64,000 bases of DNA, taken from assembly GCA_019828545.1 (NCBI GenBank), contig JACVRA010000202.1, positions 248,001 to 312,000 of the forward strand, read 5' to 3'. Numbering within the stretch: position 1 is the first letter of the stretch; the number at the start of each line of letters is the position of its first letter. The notes under the pieces were generated by a model that made no database searches, was not told where the DNA came from, and saw only the letters and a program-made list of their open reading frames with translations. Positions 22,733 through 32,967 of this stretch are shown here, in pieces. This DNA comes from Paracamarosporium sp. OC-R06-R3. Taxonomy: Eukaryota > Ascomycota > Dothideomycetes > Pleosporales > Didymosphaeriaceae. A program made the translations under genes and the position numbers.

Positions 22733-24295
22733 CTAAACCTGATACGTGATGGTCTTCAACCTCAAAAACTCGTCGAAACCCCAGCTGCCGTTGAAGCGGC
22801 CCCACCCGCTCATCTTCGCACCACCATGAGGCAGGTTCGTCTCATCGTGGACAGTCATGGCGTTGATGTGTACAGCACTGTGTTCATTAGCTGGGCCATT
22901 GATTTGACATTATGAACAAGACTTACCCGCTTTCAATCTGCTTTGCGACACGCAGACCACGTCCAAGGTTCTCCGTAAATACAGCGCTCGTGAGACCATA
23001 TTCGGTGTCGTTCGCAATCTCGATGGCCTCCTCCTCGCTCGAGATCTCGATGACCGACACCGAAGGCCCGAAGGACTCTGTATGGTAGAGCTCCATGTTC
23101 TTGTTGACGCCATCGACGATAATGGGTCGCATTCGTGTCTTGGACGCTTCCTTCGTCTCAGGATGCGCCTCCTCTTTCTCGTGGTCGCCGTACACCACCT
23201 TCGCGCCTGCTTTCACTGCTTCACCGACCAAGCGCTTGTTTTTGTCCACACCAGCTGACTGTACCAGAACAGGTGCTGGCTTTTCACCACCAAAGATGCC
23301 CTCCGATGCGCCCTTGAAGGCCTCGATGAATTTCGCCTTGATGCCCTTATGCACGAGGATACGCTCCGTTGCCATGCAAATCTGGCCAGAGTGCAAGAAA
23401 GCCCCAAGTGCACATTGCGTGGCAGCCTTGTTGAGATCGGCATCGTCGAGAATGATAGCACTCGCCTTGCCTCCAAGCTCCATCAACACGGGCTTGAGGT
23501 TCTTGCCTGCCGTTGCTGCGACGATACGTCCAACGGCCGTGGAGCCGGTAAAGTTGACTTTCTTGACAGCCGGGTGCTCGATCAAAGCGGTCGTGATCTT
23601 GGCGGCGTCTTCGGGGCGGTGGTAGAGGACGTTGAGCGCTCCTGCAGGTAGTCCAGCCTCCGTGAGAACGTTTCCGATGGCCCAGAAGCAGCGGGGAGAG
23701 AGCTCGGAGCCCTTGAGGATGGTCGTGTTGCCAGCAGCAAGAGCATAGAGAACAGAGCGGATACCGAGAATGTATGGAGCGTTCCTGTACCCATATCAGT
23801 TTCTGCAGATTGCAAGTAGCTTTGAAAAGATGCTCACCAGGGAGATATCCCCAGAACCACGCCGTACGGCTCCTTTACAATCAGGGCAGCCGTGTTGTCG
23901 TCCGAGCAAGTAGGAATGACGCCATTGACCGAGCTACACCTGCCAGCAACGTCCTTGAGCATCTCAGCCCCCAACGGCACGTTAAAACCCGAGCTAAACG
24001 CTGCAGCCGCCCCGGTCTCCTCCTCCATGTACTTTCCAAGCTCGTCTGTGCGCGACTTGAAGATATCGGCGGCCTTCAGGAAGATGTCGCGGCGCGCAGC
24101 CGGCTTCGTCTTTGACCACGCAGGGAACGCAGCTTGAGCGGCCTCCACGGCATTCTTGACGTCCTCAAGGGAAGCTGAAGAGGCGCTCCATATCTGCTTG
24201 TGCGATGCTGGCGAAGTCACAGGGAAGGTGGTCGAGGTGGTAACCTCTTTGCCATTGATAAGCAGCGGAACCGTGTACGACGCGTCGGAAGCCAT
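22733..24295 (-). CDS. NAD(P)-dependent aldehyde dehydrogenase
   Basis: Predicted 486-residue aldehyde dehydrogenase of the vanillin/salicylaldehyde-dehydrogenase-like group, oxidising (probably aromatic) aldehydes to acids. Minus-strand exons are 24295-23838, 23784-22927 and 22877-22733; donors are GTGAGC and GTAAGT, and splices rebuild ISPW-NAPYILG and ESG-AVHINAMT. Catalytic residues are intact: general base E255 in VLMELGGKAS and nucleophile C289 in GQICMATERI, 34 residues apart as in the superfamily. The NAD-binding motif FTGSTAVGRIV and the C-terminal GGAKMSGWGRFNG are also present. I start at ATG 24295 (MASDAS); another in-frame ATG lies seven codons upstream. No targeting signal is obvious, so it is probably cytosolic. 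It has no catabolic neighbours, so the substrate is inferred from family resemblance only. Confidence 0.92.
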
Positions 24296-27147
24296 ATTAT
24301 CGTTGTAGCAATACACTCGAGCTTTTCAGTTATGAGTTCAACCACACTCGGGTCGGGTTGTGGAGAGCCAAAGCTATGTATATGCGGTGCGGGGGGTATG
24401 CGGGGTTTCGAATGCGTCGCGTCTTTTGCGCTGTGTGACACGGCGGGACAGACAAGGTAGGGCGCCCCATTGTGTCCCCAAATGCGCCACTGGCCATGGC
24501 GACCGTCGTCGCATGGCAGAGACGGCAGTTGAAACCCGGGCCGAGGTGTGTGGAGATATGAAGGCTTCTTTCTGTGCCCCGCGGCGGATTCGAGCTACGG
24601 GCGCTGAGCCTTGCTGTCTTCAAGCTAGCGCGATGACATCTCGATCAGGAAAGACGGCGATCTAGACTGCTTCGTTGACGACCTGGGGTAACGCCTCCGA
24701 AGGATTGGTCTTCTGATCTGAACTCTGTTCCCGCATCCTGGATCCTGACACTTTGCCTGAGCTCGAACCTCACAGCACTGATAATACCTTGCTCGCTCCC
24801 ACATCAGTTCTTCTAGGTCTTCTACACGAGAATTGCGAGCTGTAGAACCATTGTACATTTCCATTTCTTTCATTCTCATTGTTCACACCAACATTCGCTG
24901 ATCTGACTTCTACTTTCCAATTTTCCTTATGTCACGTCCATCTGTTCTATCCTTACGTGCTGAGAATCTCTCGCGCTCCTTGTAGTGTGCTAGGTGCAAG
25001 ACTGTGAGCGCGAGAATCCGAGAGGAAGTTAATCACAATGTCGGTGTTAATAGCTCGGAATGGATAAGTACAAGTGCCACATCAGTCAAGTACCGTAGAA
25101 AGAGCTGGGAACGCGGGTGGAAGCACGTCACCTCCGGCGCCTGCATGTCAAGCCATAGAAGACATATCTTCTCGTTTGGCGGCCCTCGAAGATCAAGTAC
25201 AGGATAAACTCAGTAGAGCAACTGCACCGGATTCAACGTCCCCTCTACCGCAGTGCTGTGAGCTCAAGCATACAGCAACTATCGTAAACACGCAGCAGCA
25301 GCACGACAACTTCTTCCACCACAGCAGCACATGCTCAGCTAAACAGGCACTCACGTCGCGTCGCATCACATCACATCACATCACATCGCAACAACATACA
25401 AAGGACAAACACACAAGGTCAAAGCACATATCATTCAACTTATCTACAACACAGGCTGGACTAAGATACTCGCCCCTACCCCGCGAAGTATAGTGGCCGG
25501 CTCCAAACGTTGGTTTCACCTGACGCCTCCTTCCAGCCCGAAGGCATAAGCTAAAGGTTAGTGCTGTGGTTAGCTACCGATATGGTCTCTTGCACAAGGG
25601 CCGCGAAGAAGAAAAAGAGGGAGAGGCGGGGGGTCAGAGGGGTTTATATAGTGCTGGGGCGCGCGGCGACGGGGACCGTGCTCAGTCACGTGTAGGCTGC
25701 TGGCTGGAGGCTGGAGCGGGCGGAGGCCAGGTGAATGGTGAATGTGGGAGTGAGAGCGAGGTGAATAACGTTTTGCGTTGTTCAGGCGCGAGCTGAGGCG
25801 CGGTGCATTGTGAACTTAGGAATACGAGATACAGAAGAGATATTTAAAGCAGGAGTTGTGAATGAACAAAGATTGAAAGAAGTCCTGTTAGGGAAGAGGT
25901 GCGAGTATGCCTTAAGACCGCGGATGGATATCCTCGGGTAATTCCAAGATTCCAATCAGTAATTCTCGAATGTTCACGCAGGGTGGATACATTAGAGTAC
26001 CGTTACGCTGTGTTTTCCCAGTCATCGCCATGTTCATCTGATATAAATCTCCAGGGAAGATTCAAGGAGTTTGGTGGGTCGAAGAAATGAGTATGATGAG
26101 AACGTGGCACCTTCAAGTCATGCCTGGGTCCGCTTTCGGTTTGCCCGGAGCGTGTTTCTTGTTCTGTAATGATGCTGAGTTTGCAATAGGACTGGCCAAT
26201 TCAGTAGCCATCCAGTCTGGTCTGGTCCATTAAAGCAAGCATCAACGTGCCGAGGAAACTCATGCTCCGATGGGCCAGTCGAGCAGGTACAACACAAAAG
26301 CGACGCAGAGAGATCACGATCTCTGATGCTACGATCCGTATTCGCATCTAAGTTACTACCTTGGATGTTGTATATTGGACTTGGCTCATCTTTCGTTTTT
26401 TTCTTGCACGGCATCGTCGAACACGGACTGTCCGATAGTTTGTGCCGCCACACCATACGTGCACCACAGGCGAGATCCATACGTAGCAATTCCCTTGCAT
26501 GCCATCGCCTTTCCTTACGAGGAAGAAATTGATCCACAATTAGGATATACAAGCATGTATAGCGTTCTATCACAGCAAAACCACCACTTAATCCTGAGTT
26601 GGCTATCCAAGTTCCATACATATGATTACAACAGACAGCATATGCTCTCAGTCTGGAGTTCGACACACCACAAGTGACAAACCTTAGCAATCAATCCAAT
26701 CAAATTAGATTGAACAACCACAAACCTTTGATCCAAAACTGCTCCTTACTTTCTTACTAAATCGCAATACGCGTTCCAACGGCTTCCTAAGTCAGGATCG
26801 AGAAAGCAAGTTCTATTTCGATCTAACAAGATGGACAGACAATGGAGTTGATCTAACTAGTGAACGCTGAAATCAAAACCAGGGTCAGGCGAGCTGCCCG
26901 TACGCTAGATTGGCACTACTCGTCCCACTACTGGTCTCCATAATACAAGGACAATGCGTGGGGCGAGTAGGGGCCATTTCGATTGGGTCTAGTGGCTTAG
27001 CGCTATATTTAGGTGCACTTCGCGACCCCTTGGCTTACTTCTACGTAGCTTTTCTCGATATTGCGTGGTTACTGTTTGTTTGCAGAACCACGCCGCATCG
27101 AGCACACGAAAATTTCCCCTGGACGAAGACATACGCCAGCCGCCACC
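24296..27147. other. Intergenic, about 2.85 kb, no gene supported
   Basis: Contains a CATCA microsatellite and AT-rich segments. An open frame of about 190 codons on the minus strand (26118-26690) has unnatural composition and no recognisable features; I leave it out. Confidence 0.5.
25364..25388. repeat. (CATCA)n microsatellite
   Basis: Five tandem pentamers of the type CATCA in non-coding DNA. Confidence 0.9.
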
Positions 27148-28986
27148 ATGAACACTTTACCACAGGAGCTCATCGATCGTATAAGCAGCCACCTTGGGCG
27201 AGAAGACCTTAAAAACACCCTCCTGCTCTCTGTCCCATTTCAAGTGGCCGCGGAGAAGTATTCGGGTACTTTCAACGAATTTGAGTTGCGCGAAGACAAT
27301 GCCGCCCACTTCGGGAATATCTTTGGTGGACATCGTTTCAACTTTCTGGAACATCTTAGCTTCAGGACCACCCTTCGTCCGCTTGACGAAAAGCAGGACT
27401 GGTCCAGCCCGTCGCCTATACTCCACTTATGTCACGACACAGAGGAAAAGCTTCGAGAGGATGACGAATGCTTTACGAATCAGATTCGTTTCCTCTTCTC
27501 AACAGTCAAAGCAATAGAGGAGCGTGTATTAGGTGCCGAGCACAGTCTCGGAAAAACGAAGCTAACAATCCTCGTTCCAACCCGACAAATTGATCCATTC
27601 CATTATTGCCCGCACCGCCTATATGTGAGCTGGCGGGTCCATCTACTACAACCTGAGCTTCTTCCTCGCCTTGCATCGATATATGCACTCCGTATAGAAA
27701 ATGGCATGGATTGGTGCTGGTACAGTCGACTAGAGATGTGTTCGCAACGAAAAATCGATCTTCGCGTCATCGCAGATATTTCATCTAAATTCCCACATCT
27801 TGGACTTCTTGAATGCAACGTTGGGAAAGATGAGTGGCTGGGTTGCAATAACAATAGGAGTGTGAGGTATGTAACGCAGGACTGGGCTGGACCTCGTCGA
27901 GACTCTCGCCGGAACTTCGCACAAACCCTAGAGACAACATCGATGTCATTTTTAAGAGAAGCTCGCCTAGACTTCCTCACGCCGTCTGAAGGTGGCGACA
28001 TCTTCGACCAGCGAGAGCCATTTCCGAACCTCATCGCCCCCGCGGCTCATGATGCCTTAAGCTCTAACTTGCGTGTTCTGTCATACCAGCTACGACGCCT
28101 AAGCTTGAGGTCTATCGTGGATCATACTTTATTCTGGCCCAGTGCCATCCAAGAAGTAACGCCATTTTGGCCTAATCTAGAAGTCTTGGATGTAAACTTC
28201 CACATTATGACTCCGTCAGGGCAATGGTATTTCAACAGTTTCAGAAACGAAGGCAGCAGTCAAAGTTACATCATAGATCGGAGTTCGTATCCTCCTGAAG
28301 CCTCCGTAGAAACGGCGCTGGACCACAAATATCACGAAAGTATTGATTATTTCGATTGGGAGGATGGTGTTGACGGCCAGTGCCGTGTGATACCCAACGA
28401 GGAGACCCTAGTACCACTTCTGACATCGTTCGCTACCGCAGCGGCTCATATGTCCCGCTTAAAGCAAGCCATGCTATGGGCACCGCTCAATCTTTCCCCC
28501 ATACGGGACTACGAAGACGAAGACGAAGACGAAGAAGAAGAAGAAGACGGAGAAGGAGAAGGAGATAATGATGATGATATTGATGGGAGGGAGTTAGCGG
28601 AATATAAGAGGCAAATGGCAGAACTGACGACCCATGTCCGCGATGGGTATTGTGAACCACTAGCCTGGGGCATAGTTTACACTGCTCCAGATGCCGAAGA
28701 TCTTATGGGTTGCCGGGGTCTCCAAGTTAAGGGTAGCCGTCAAATCTGGTGGCGGGTGGCCAAATGGCGCCCTGAGAAAAAGCTACATCAAATATTCAAA
28801 CAGATTGGACAAGATATGCATGGACCTAATCTCATTGAATGTTGGGAGGACGATCGCAACGGTACTGGCATAGCAGAACGGTATGAGTTTGAGGGATTTC
28901 AAAAACAACTGTTCCCCGCTGCCTTTCCGCATGCGAAACGCCGTCACTACGATGGGACTTTACCAGCGTGGACGTTTCCATGCTGA
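27148..28986 (+). CDS. F-box-like protein, 612 aa
   Basis: Single-exon gene starting at ATG 27148 in a strong context (CCGCCACCATG). The N-terminus, LPQELIDRISSHLGREDLKNTLLLS, matches the F-box consensus, which binds Skp1 in SCF ubiquitin ligases; the remainder should be the substrate-recognition part but contains no clear LRR or WD repeats. It resembles the long, poorly characterised F-box proteins that are abundant in filamentous ascomycetes. Around residues 452-477 there is an acidic run (about 20 Asp/Glu with few other residues) encoded by GAC/GAA/GAG/GAT repeats at 28508-28580. The final codons overlap the end of a minus-strand relic by 27 bp. The F-box is a reasonable but not decisive match; substrate unknown. 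Confidence 0.7.
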   Translation: MNTLPQELIDRISSHLGREDLKNTLLLSVPFQVAAEKYSGTFNEFELREDNAAHFGNIFGGHRFNFLEHLSFRTTLRPLDEKQDWSSPSPILHLCHDTEEKLREDDECFTNQIRFLFSTVKAIEERVLGAEHSLGKTKLTILVPTRQIDPFHYCPHRLYVSWRVHLLQPELLPRLASIYALRIENGMDWCWYSRLEMCSQRKIDLRVIADISSKFPHLGLLECNVGKDEWLGCNNNRSVRYVTQDWAGPRRDSRRNFAQTLETTSMSFLREARLDFLTPSEGGDIFDQREPFPNLIAPAAHDALSSNLRVLSYQLRRLSLRSIVDHTLFWPSAIQEVTPFWPNLEVLDVNFHIMTPSGQWYFNSFRNEGSSQSYIIDRSSYPPEASVETALDHKYHESIDYFDWEDGVDGQCRVIPNEETLVPLLTSFATAAAHMSRLKQAMLWAPLNLSPIRDYEDEDEDEEEEEDGEGEGDNDDDIDGRELAEYKRQMAELTTHVRDGYCEPLAWGIVYTAPDAEDLMGCRGLQVKGSRQIWWRVAKWRPEKKLHQIFKQIGQDMHGPNLIECWEDDRNGTGIAERYEFEGFQKQLFPAAFPHAKRRHYDGTLPAWTFPC

Positions 28987-29434
28987 CCTCTTCTCTTTCC
29001 TCCATTCGGTTCTTAAGTACTTGATCTGGTCCCTCAAAGGGTTATTGGCACGCCGCTGACCTCTTACCCACCTCGTCTCGAGTTCATCCAATAGATGATC
29101 CATCGAGTTGGTTGTCCTCAATTTTGCCTCTTCAAAGGCCTGATCCATATACGTGTACCATAGCTGCTTCAAGCCCTGCGGTGTCCACGTAGCATATCCA
29201 GGCTGCGGTGGATAGTTAGGTAGTGCATTATCTATTTCGTCAAGTGTGTCGCCAATGCGTTGCACTTGTTCCGCCATGATTGTCGTGACTATCACGTCCT
29301 TCATGTATTTTCGAGCCCCTAGAAGGGCCTTGAGCCTCAAAGCCAGCGCGCCCGCCTCCACCGCGTTTTTTTTTAATTAATTTCTCGGCTGACTCGTGAT
29401 TGTATAGAGTGTGCCCAGTCTTGTCGTCCCACAT
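28960..29434 (-). pseudogene. Frameshifted gene fragment, unknown family
   Basis: Minus-strand frame of 133 codons ending at 28960, preceded by a second frame (from 29434) with WDDKTGHTLYNHESAEKLI. The two meet at a run of nine A on the minus strand (nine T on the plus strand, near 29366-29374). A run one base shorter would keep both halves in one frame. The downstream part is helical and rich in charged residues (MKDVIVTTIMAEQVQRIGD...). I do not recognise the family. It could be a decayed gene, a real frameshift allele, or a homopolymer sequencing error. Its last bases overlap the F-box gene tail to tail. Confidence 0.45.
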
Positions 29435-30030
29435 CTGTCTGTTTATTCTAGCGGCTTACTTAACCAAAAGAGCAAATAATCGAGCCGTTTTCTGCCTGCC
29501 ATACCTTTTGCGACGTGGAATAATTGAGCGGGCCTTCTGTACTGTCCTAACTACAAACCCGTTAGCTCAGATGCGGTCGAGAGTGTACAGGTTTCTCACA
29601 ATGCTGGATGAGTAAGATGTTCCTAGAATGTGCCTCCCACTATCGATAGAAGAAAGAAACCTGCTAAACCAGATGTGTACGCTGACTTTTAAAGGGCCCT
29701 GGTCAAAAAAGGGCGATTTGATACCGGCTACCTGCCTAACATGCAGCAGCTTAGAATACGTATTATCCCGCTCATCCGAGCGCTAATATACCAAGTATCT
29801 TAGCGGGTGCGCGATCTGACCAGTTATCAACTAGCGCGATTGACTGAGTTTTACGATGCAGGTTTCTCTACGTGTGAACAGCACGCCCTCACGGCTCTCC
29901 GGCAATTCCGGAGGACGTCGGACGATTCGCGACCGCCTTGCCAAATACATCTATCTAGCGGTGATCTATAGCGCTTGTAAATCATGTTTTCTCTGTTTTT
30001 TTTTTCGATAATAAGACTGGCCTAGCACTC
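29435..30030. other. Intergenic, possible decayed element
   Basis: No supportable gene. The region is bounded by relics and may be part of a decayed insertion, but I found no terminal inverted repeats or target-site duplication by eye. Confidence 0.35.
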
Positions 30031-30621
30031 TTAAATGTCACAAATATACTTGTCTAGCCCATCGTAGTCCACTGGAACCAATTGATCCTTTCTACCTCTC
30101 TTCACGAATATTGCAGCCAACGCTTTTGAGCTGTTAACTACAAAACCGTTTCTATTCACTCTTACTTGTCCCGCAACCATAGCAAAGTACGTAAGATCTT
30201 GGAATAGTTCAATTGTCAAAGATGTTATGGAGGTACCCAGTTCTATCATCACGCAATTCAGTAGCATATAGGAAACTTCGGAAACCTCCATATCTCTCTC
30301 ATTTAGCAAGAATAGCTCGATATCTTTCCTCTCTATACCATCGCCTGCTTCGCAGTGGCTCTTGTCTAGTCCCGTGAGTCTAAGCAATGGAATTCCAGTT
30401 ACTTCGAACTCGATTTCCAAAACAGCACTTTCTAAGTTCACTATAAAGATAACGCCGGCACCTATCTCTGATCTTAGTGTTGATGCCCCTGGGGTATTGA
30501 CCTCCTCCAACTTCTCGACGGAAGTCTCACCACTGATTGTCGGCTGTAAGACAACTGAAAGAAGCGCCGACACATTAAGAATTTCAACCACATCAGTGTT
30601 GCCGCCAATACATACCATCAT
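30031..30621 (-). CDS. Hypothetical protein, 196 aa
   Basis: Uninterrupted minus-strand frame from ATG 30621 to 30031. Composition is natural: rich in Val/Leu/Ile/Glu and poor in Cys and Trp, with alternating hydrophobic patterns (VIFIVNLESAVLEIEFEV, SYMLLNCVMIELGTSITSLTIELF) that suggest a beta-rich globular fold. There is no signal peptide or membrane helix. I do not recognise a family. It lies just downstream of the STAND receptor, on the same strand, in an AT-rich setting. It may be a lineage-specific gene or the remaining exon of a larger one. Confidence 0.4.
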   Translation of the reverse strand: MMVCIGGNTDVVEILNVSALLSVVLQPTISGETSVEKLEEVNTPGASTLRSEIGAGVIFIVNLESAVLEIEFEVTGIPLLRLTGLDKSHCEAGDGIERKDIELFLLNERDMEVSEVSYMLLNCVMIELGTSITSLTIELFQDLTYFAMVAGQVRVNRNGFVVNSSKALAAIFVKRGRKDQLVPVDYDGLDKYICDI

Positions 30622-30814
30622 TCAGCATTATTCCAGTAGCAATGGACTCTTTATCCATAGCGAGATCTCGAATGCCACTGCTCATAAAGTTCAAGCAACG
30701 CCGGTTCTCAAATTGACCGCAGCAAAATCATCATCAACATCATCAATACGGTCTTATAGGCACGAAGACAGAAATTAATCAATCAATTCCATCTCATTAA
30801 GATTACCCTTTAAT

Positions 30815-32581
30815 CTAACACTCCTTCTCCCTCCCTTCCAGCGCTCTTCGGTTGAGCTTCTCTGCTTCGTCGTACCTCCCCTGGTCCTGCAGCACCCACG
30901 CTAGGTTGTCCACGCTCGTCAGCGTATCTGGGTGCTGGACCCCAAGCTCCTTCTCGCTCCCTTCCAGCGCTCTTCGGTAAGGTATCTCTGCTTCATTGTA
31001 CTTGCCTTTTCTGTATAATAAATCCCCGATATCCTTATTCAAGGAAACCCATCGGTTAAACGACTTATTGCCAGGCTCCCCAGGATAGAAAGTATCAATA
31101 TGCGGCACTAGCTGCTTGCATTCTTCCCAGTCGCCTGCTTTCTTCGACATAAACTTTTTCTTTATTAATTCCATAAAAGCCATCCTGAAACGCTCCGTTT
31201 GCCTAGCCGATGATAGCCAGGCTATAGTGCATTGCTGCACCAGAGGATGCATCTTTAACACCTCCTTCTCCGCCGTCGCGCTTACTAGAGAGTATGCCTG
31301 CAGCACTGCGACATCGTCGTGGAAGGCCTTTTCACCATCGCTCCTATGCCGGTCTTTCAGATACCGCGGCACAGAAAACACATCTCTCATCCTGTGGATC
31401 CTTTTCTCTATACCGCTATCGTAGCTTCGAAGCGCAAACTCGGGGATCGCCTGCGGGTTGAAGAAGCTCATCAGCGTTAATAGGTCTGCTGCTGACCGCC
31501 TCTCCTTGCGCACGCACTCGAACGTCAGTTGCCACGTCGTCACCACCGAGCTTGATGCGCTGCGGTCCCGACGCAGATCGCCTGCGTCCCGGTTAAGGAG
31601 GCTCTCCCTGTTCTTTATGCTCCTGCAGAACTCGTCGAGGTAATCTTGTATCGCAACTCGAGGCGCATGTCGGTTGATGTATGCTGCAGCTTGCGTGATG
31701 GCAAGCGGAAGGTAGCCGAGCGTACGGAGCAACTCTACGGCGCCTTCACTGTCCGATGCGTCGTGAAGCTTGTTCCGCAGCAGCTGGAAAGCCTGGTCTT
31801 CGCCCAACGAGGAAACCTCTTTGATCTTAGGATATCCTCCTGCTAATTGCGCAGCTGCATCCTTGTTCCGAGAGGTGATCAAGATCGATCCGTTGTAGCT
31901 CTGGGGTATGTATTCGGCAAGCGACGTCAAGGGGCTGCCAAACCGGTCGCTTGCATGTGCCTGCTTAGGATAGAACACGTCTACGTCGTCAGCGTTGTCG
32001 AGTATCATCAGCCACGTTCCGTTTGACTCGTCTTGCAGCCAGTTGCAGACCAGCTGCGAGACATTGGCCTCCGGACGGTCGCGTCCTGGCAGCTCCAGCC
32101 TGTCGGCAATACCCCGGTAGGCTTCCTCGAAGCGGGTCTGGGTGCCAGCGTGCACCCAGAAGACGAACGTGTGCGGCGCCGCATCACGGACGTTATAGGC
32201 ATATTGGATGGCGAGCTGCGACTTTCTGTGCCTTATCAGCGCAGTGTCATGCACAAAGTAGAGAGCGACATACCCTGTGCCGCCGAGGCCGACAAGCGCC
32301 GCCCGCGCGCCAGGACCCGTGCACTTGCTGCGCACCCATGCGAGGATCTCTGGCCGGTCGACAAAGTCAGGGTCTGGCGCGAACGGAACGGTGGAGAAGG
32401 GCTTGCGTGGACGGGCGGGTCTGTCTGCGAGCCAGCATTAGCCTTAGCCTGCCCGCCGGCGTGCTCAGCGCTCACCCTGGCTTGGCGGATAGTGTATGTT
32501 AAAGTTGGTCATTCCGCCGGCGCCTGTGTATGTGCCGGGAATGACGACGCGGCCATCGATGCCTGCGTGGAAGCTGCTCAT
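30815..32581 (-). CDS. STAND/NLR-like receptor: motif-NB-ARC-TPR
   Basis: Predicted 555-residue signal-transducing NTPase of the fungal NLR-like class. Minus-strand exons: 32581-32476, 32424-32274 and 32225-30815. The 48-nt second intron has no stop and splits Walker A; splicing rebuilds GLGGTGKSQ at residues 81-89. Other NB-ARC features are Walker B WLMILDNADD (157-166), GSILITSRN (198-206), GLPL-like LGYLPLAITQ (255-264) and MHPLVQQ. The C-terminus holds TPR units of the kinesin-light-chain type (RRALEGSEKELG...), but the array stops after about two units, within the next one (LEGREKEC-stop). Residues 1-36 are a short beta-prone segment, GRVVIPGTYTGAGGMTNFN, not a folded death domain; it resembles the amyloid-signalling motifs found at the N-terminus of such receptors. 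The divergent neighbour shares this motif. Receptor class is firm, motif type is inferred. Confidence 0.85.
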
Positions 32582-32739
32582 CTTGCGTCTGTTACGTGAA
32601 CTCACAAGGCCTGCGTATGAGGCAGACGGCGTGCAGGTGGTCACAAGGCTAAGAGGGAGCTGTCGAGCAGAGGTAGCCCCGCTTGGCATCCCTTCAGCCG
32701 CATCTGCACCACCTTGACTCTCGGTCCATTTTATCTTCC

Positions 32740-32958
32740 ATGACGAAGTTTACTAGGAAAACAGATGCCGGTTATGGCCAAGTTCAAGGTGTGCTAGAGA
32801 GGTGGATAAAGGATTACGAAAGCAACGTTAGTCATATCTATACTAACCAATTGGTAAATGCATCCCAAGCTACCGATAATGCTACCGAAACATCTTCTTA
32901 CTACGGCCCTGTTTTCAACGGTCCCATCTCTGGTCGATACGTAATTCCCGGAAGTTAG
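32740..32958 (+). pseudogene. Relic carrying C-terminal amyloid-like motif
   Basis: Short plus-strand frame (72 codons from ATG 32740), head-to-head with the STAND receptor and 158 bp from its start. Its end reads YYGPVFNGPISGRYVIPGS and then TAG (32956-32958). The segment G-R-Y-V-I-P-G-S matches the receptor N-terminus G-R-V-V-I-P-G-T. After the TAG the same frame continues with residues that still fit the motif spacing (T-x-G and an aromatic), so the stop looks like a late mutation (a single C-to-T change would explain it). No toxic or hydrolase effector domain is present upstream; the receptor gene occupies that DNA. I read it as the remaining tail of an effector. An intact small adaptor gene is the alternative. 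Confidence 0.5.
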
Positions 32959-32967
32959 ACCACTGGG

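Noticed and set aside
26118..26690. 190-codon open frame on the minus strand
   Set aside because: Rich in Cys/His/Arg and lacking hydrophobic core patterns; no start context or relatives that I recognise.
29640..30030. Possible DNA transposon remnant
   Set aside because: No terminal inverted repeats, target-site duplication or transposase frame could be shown.
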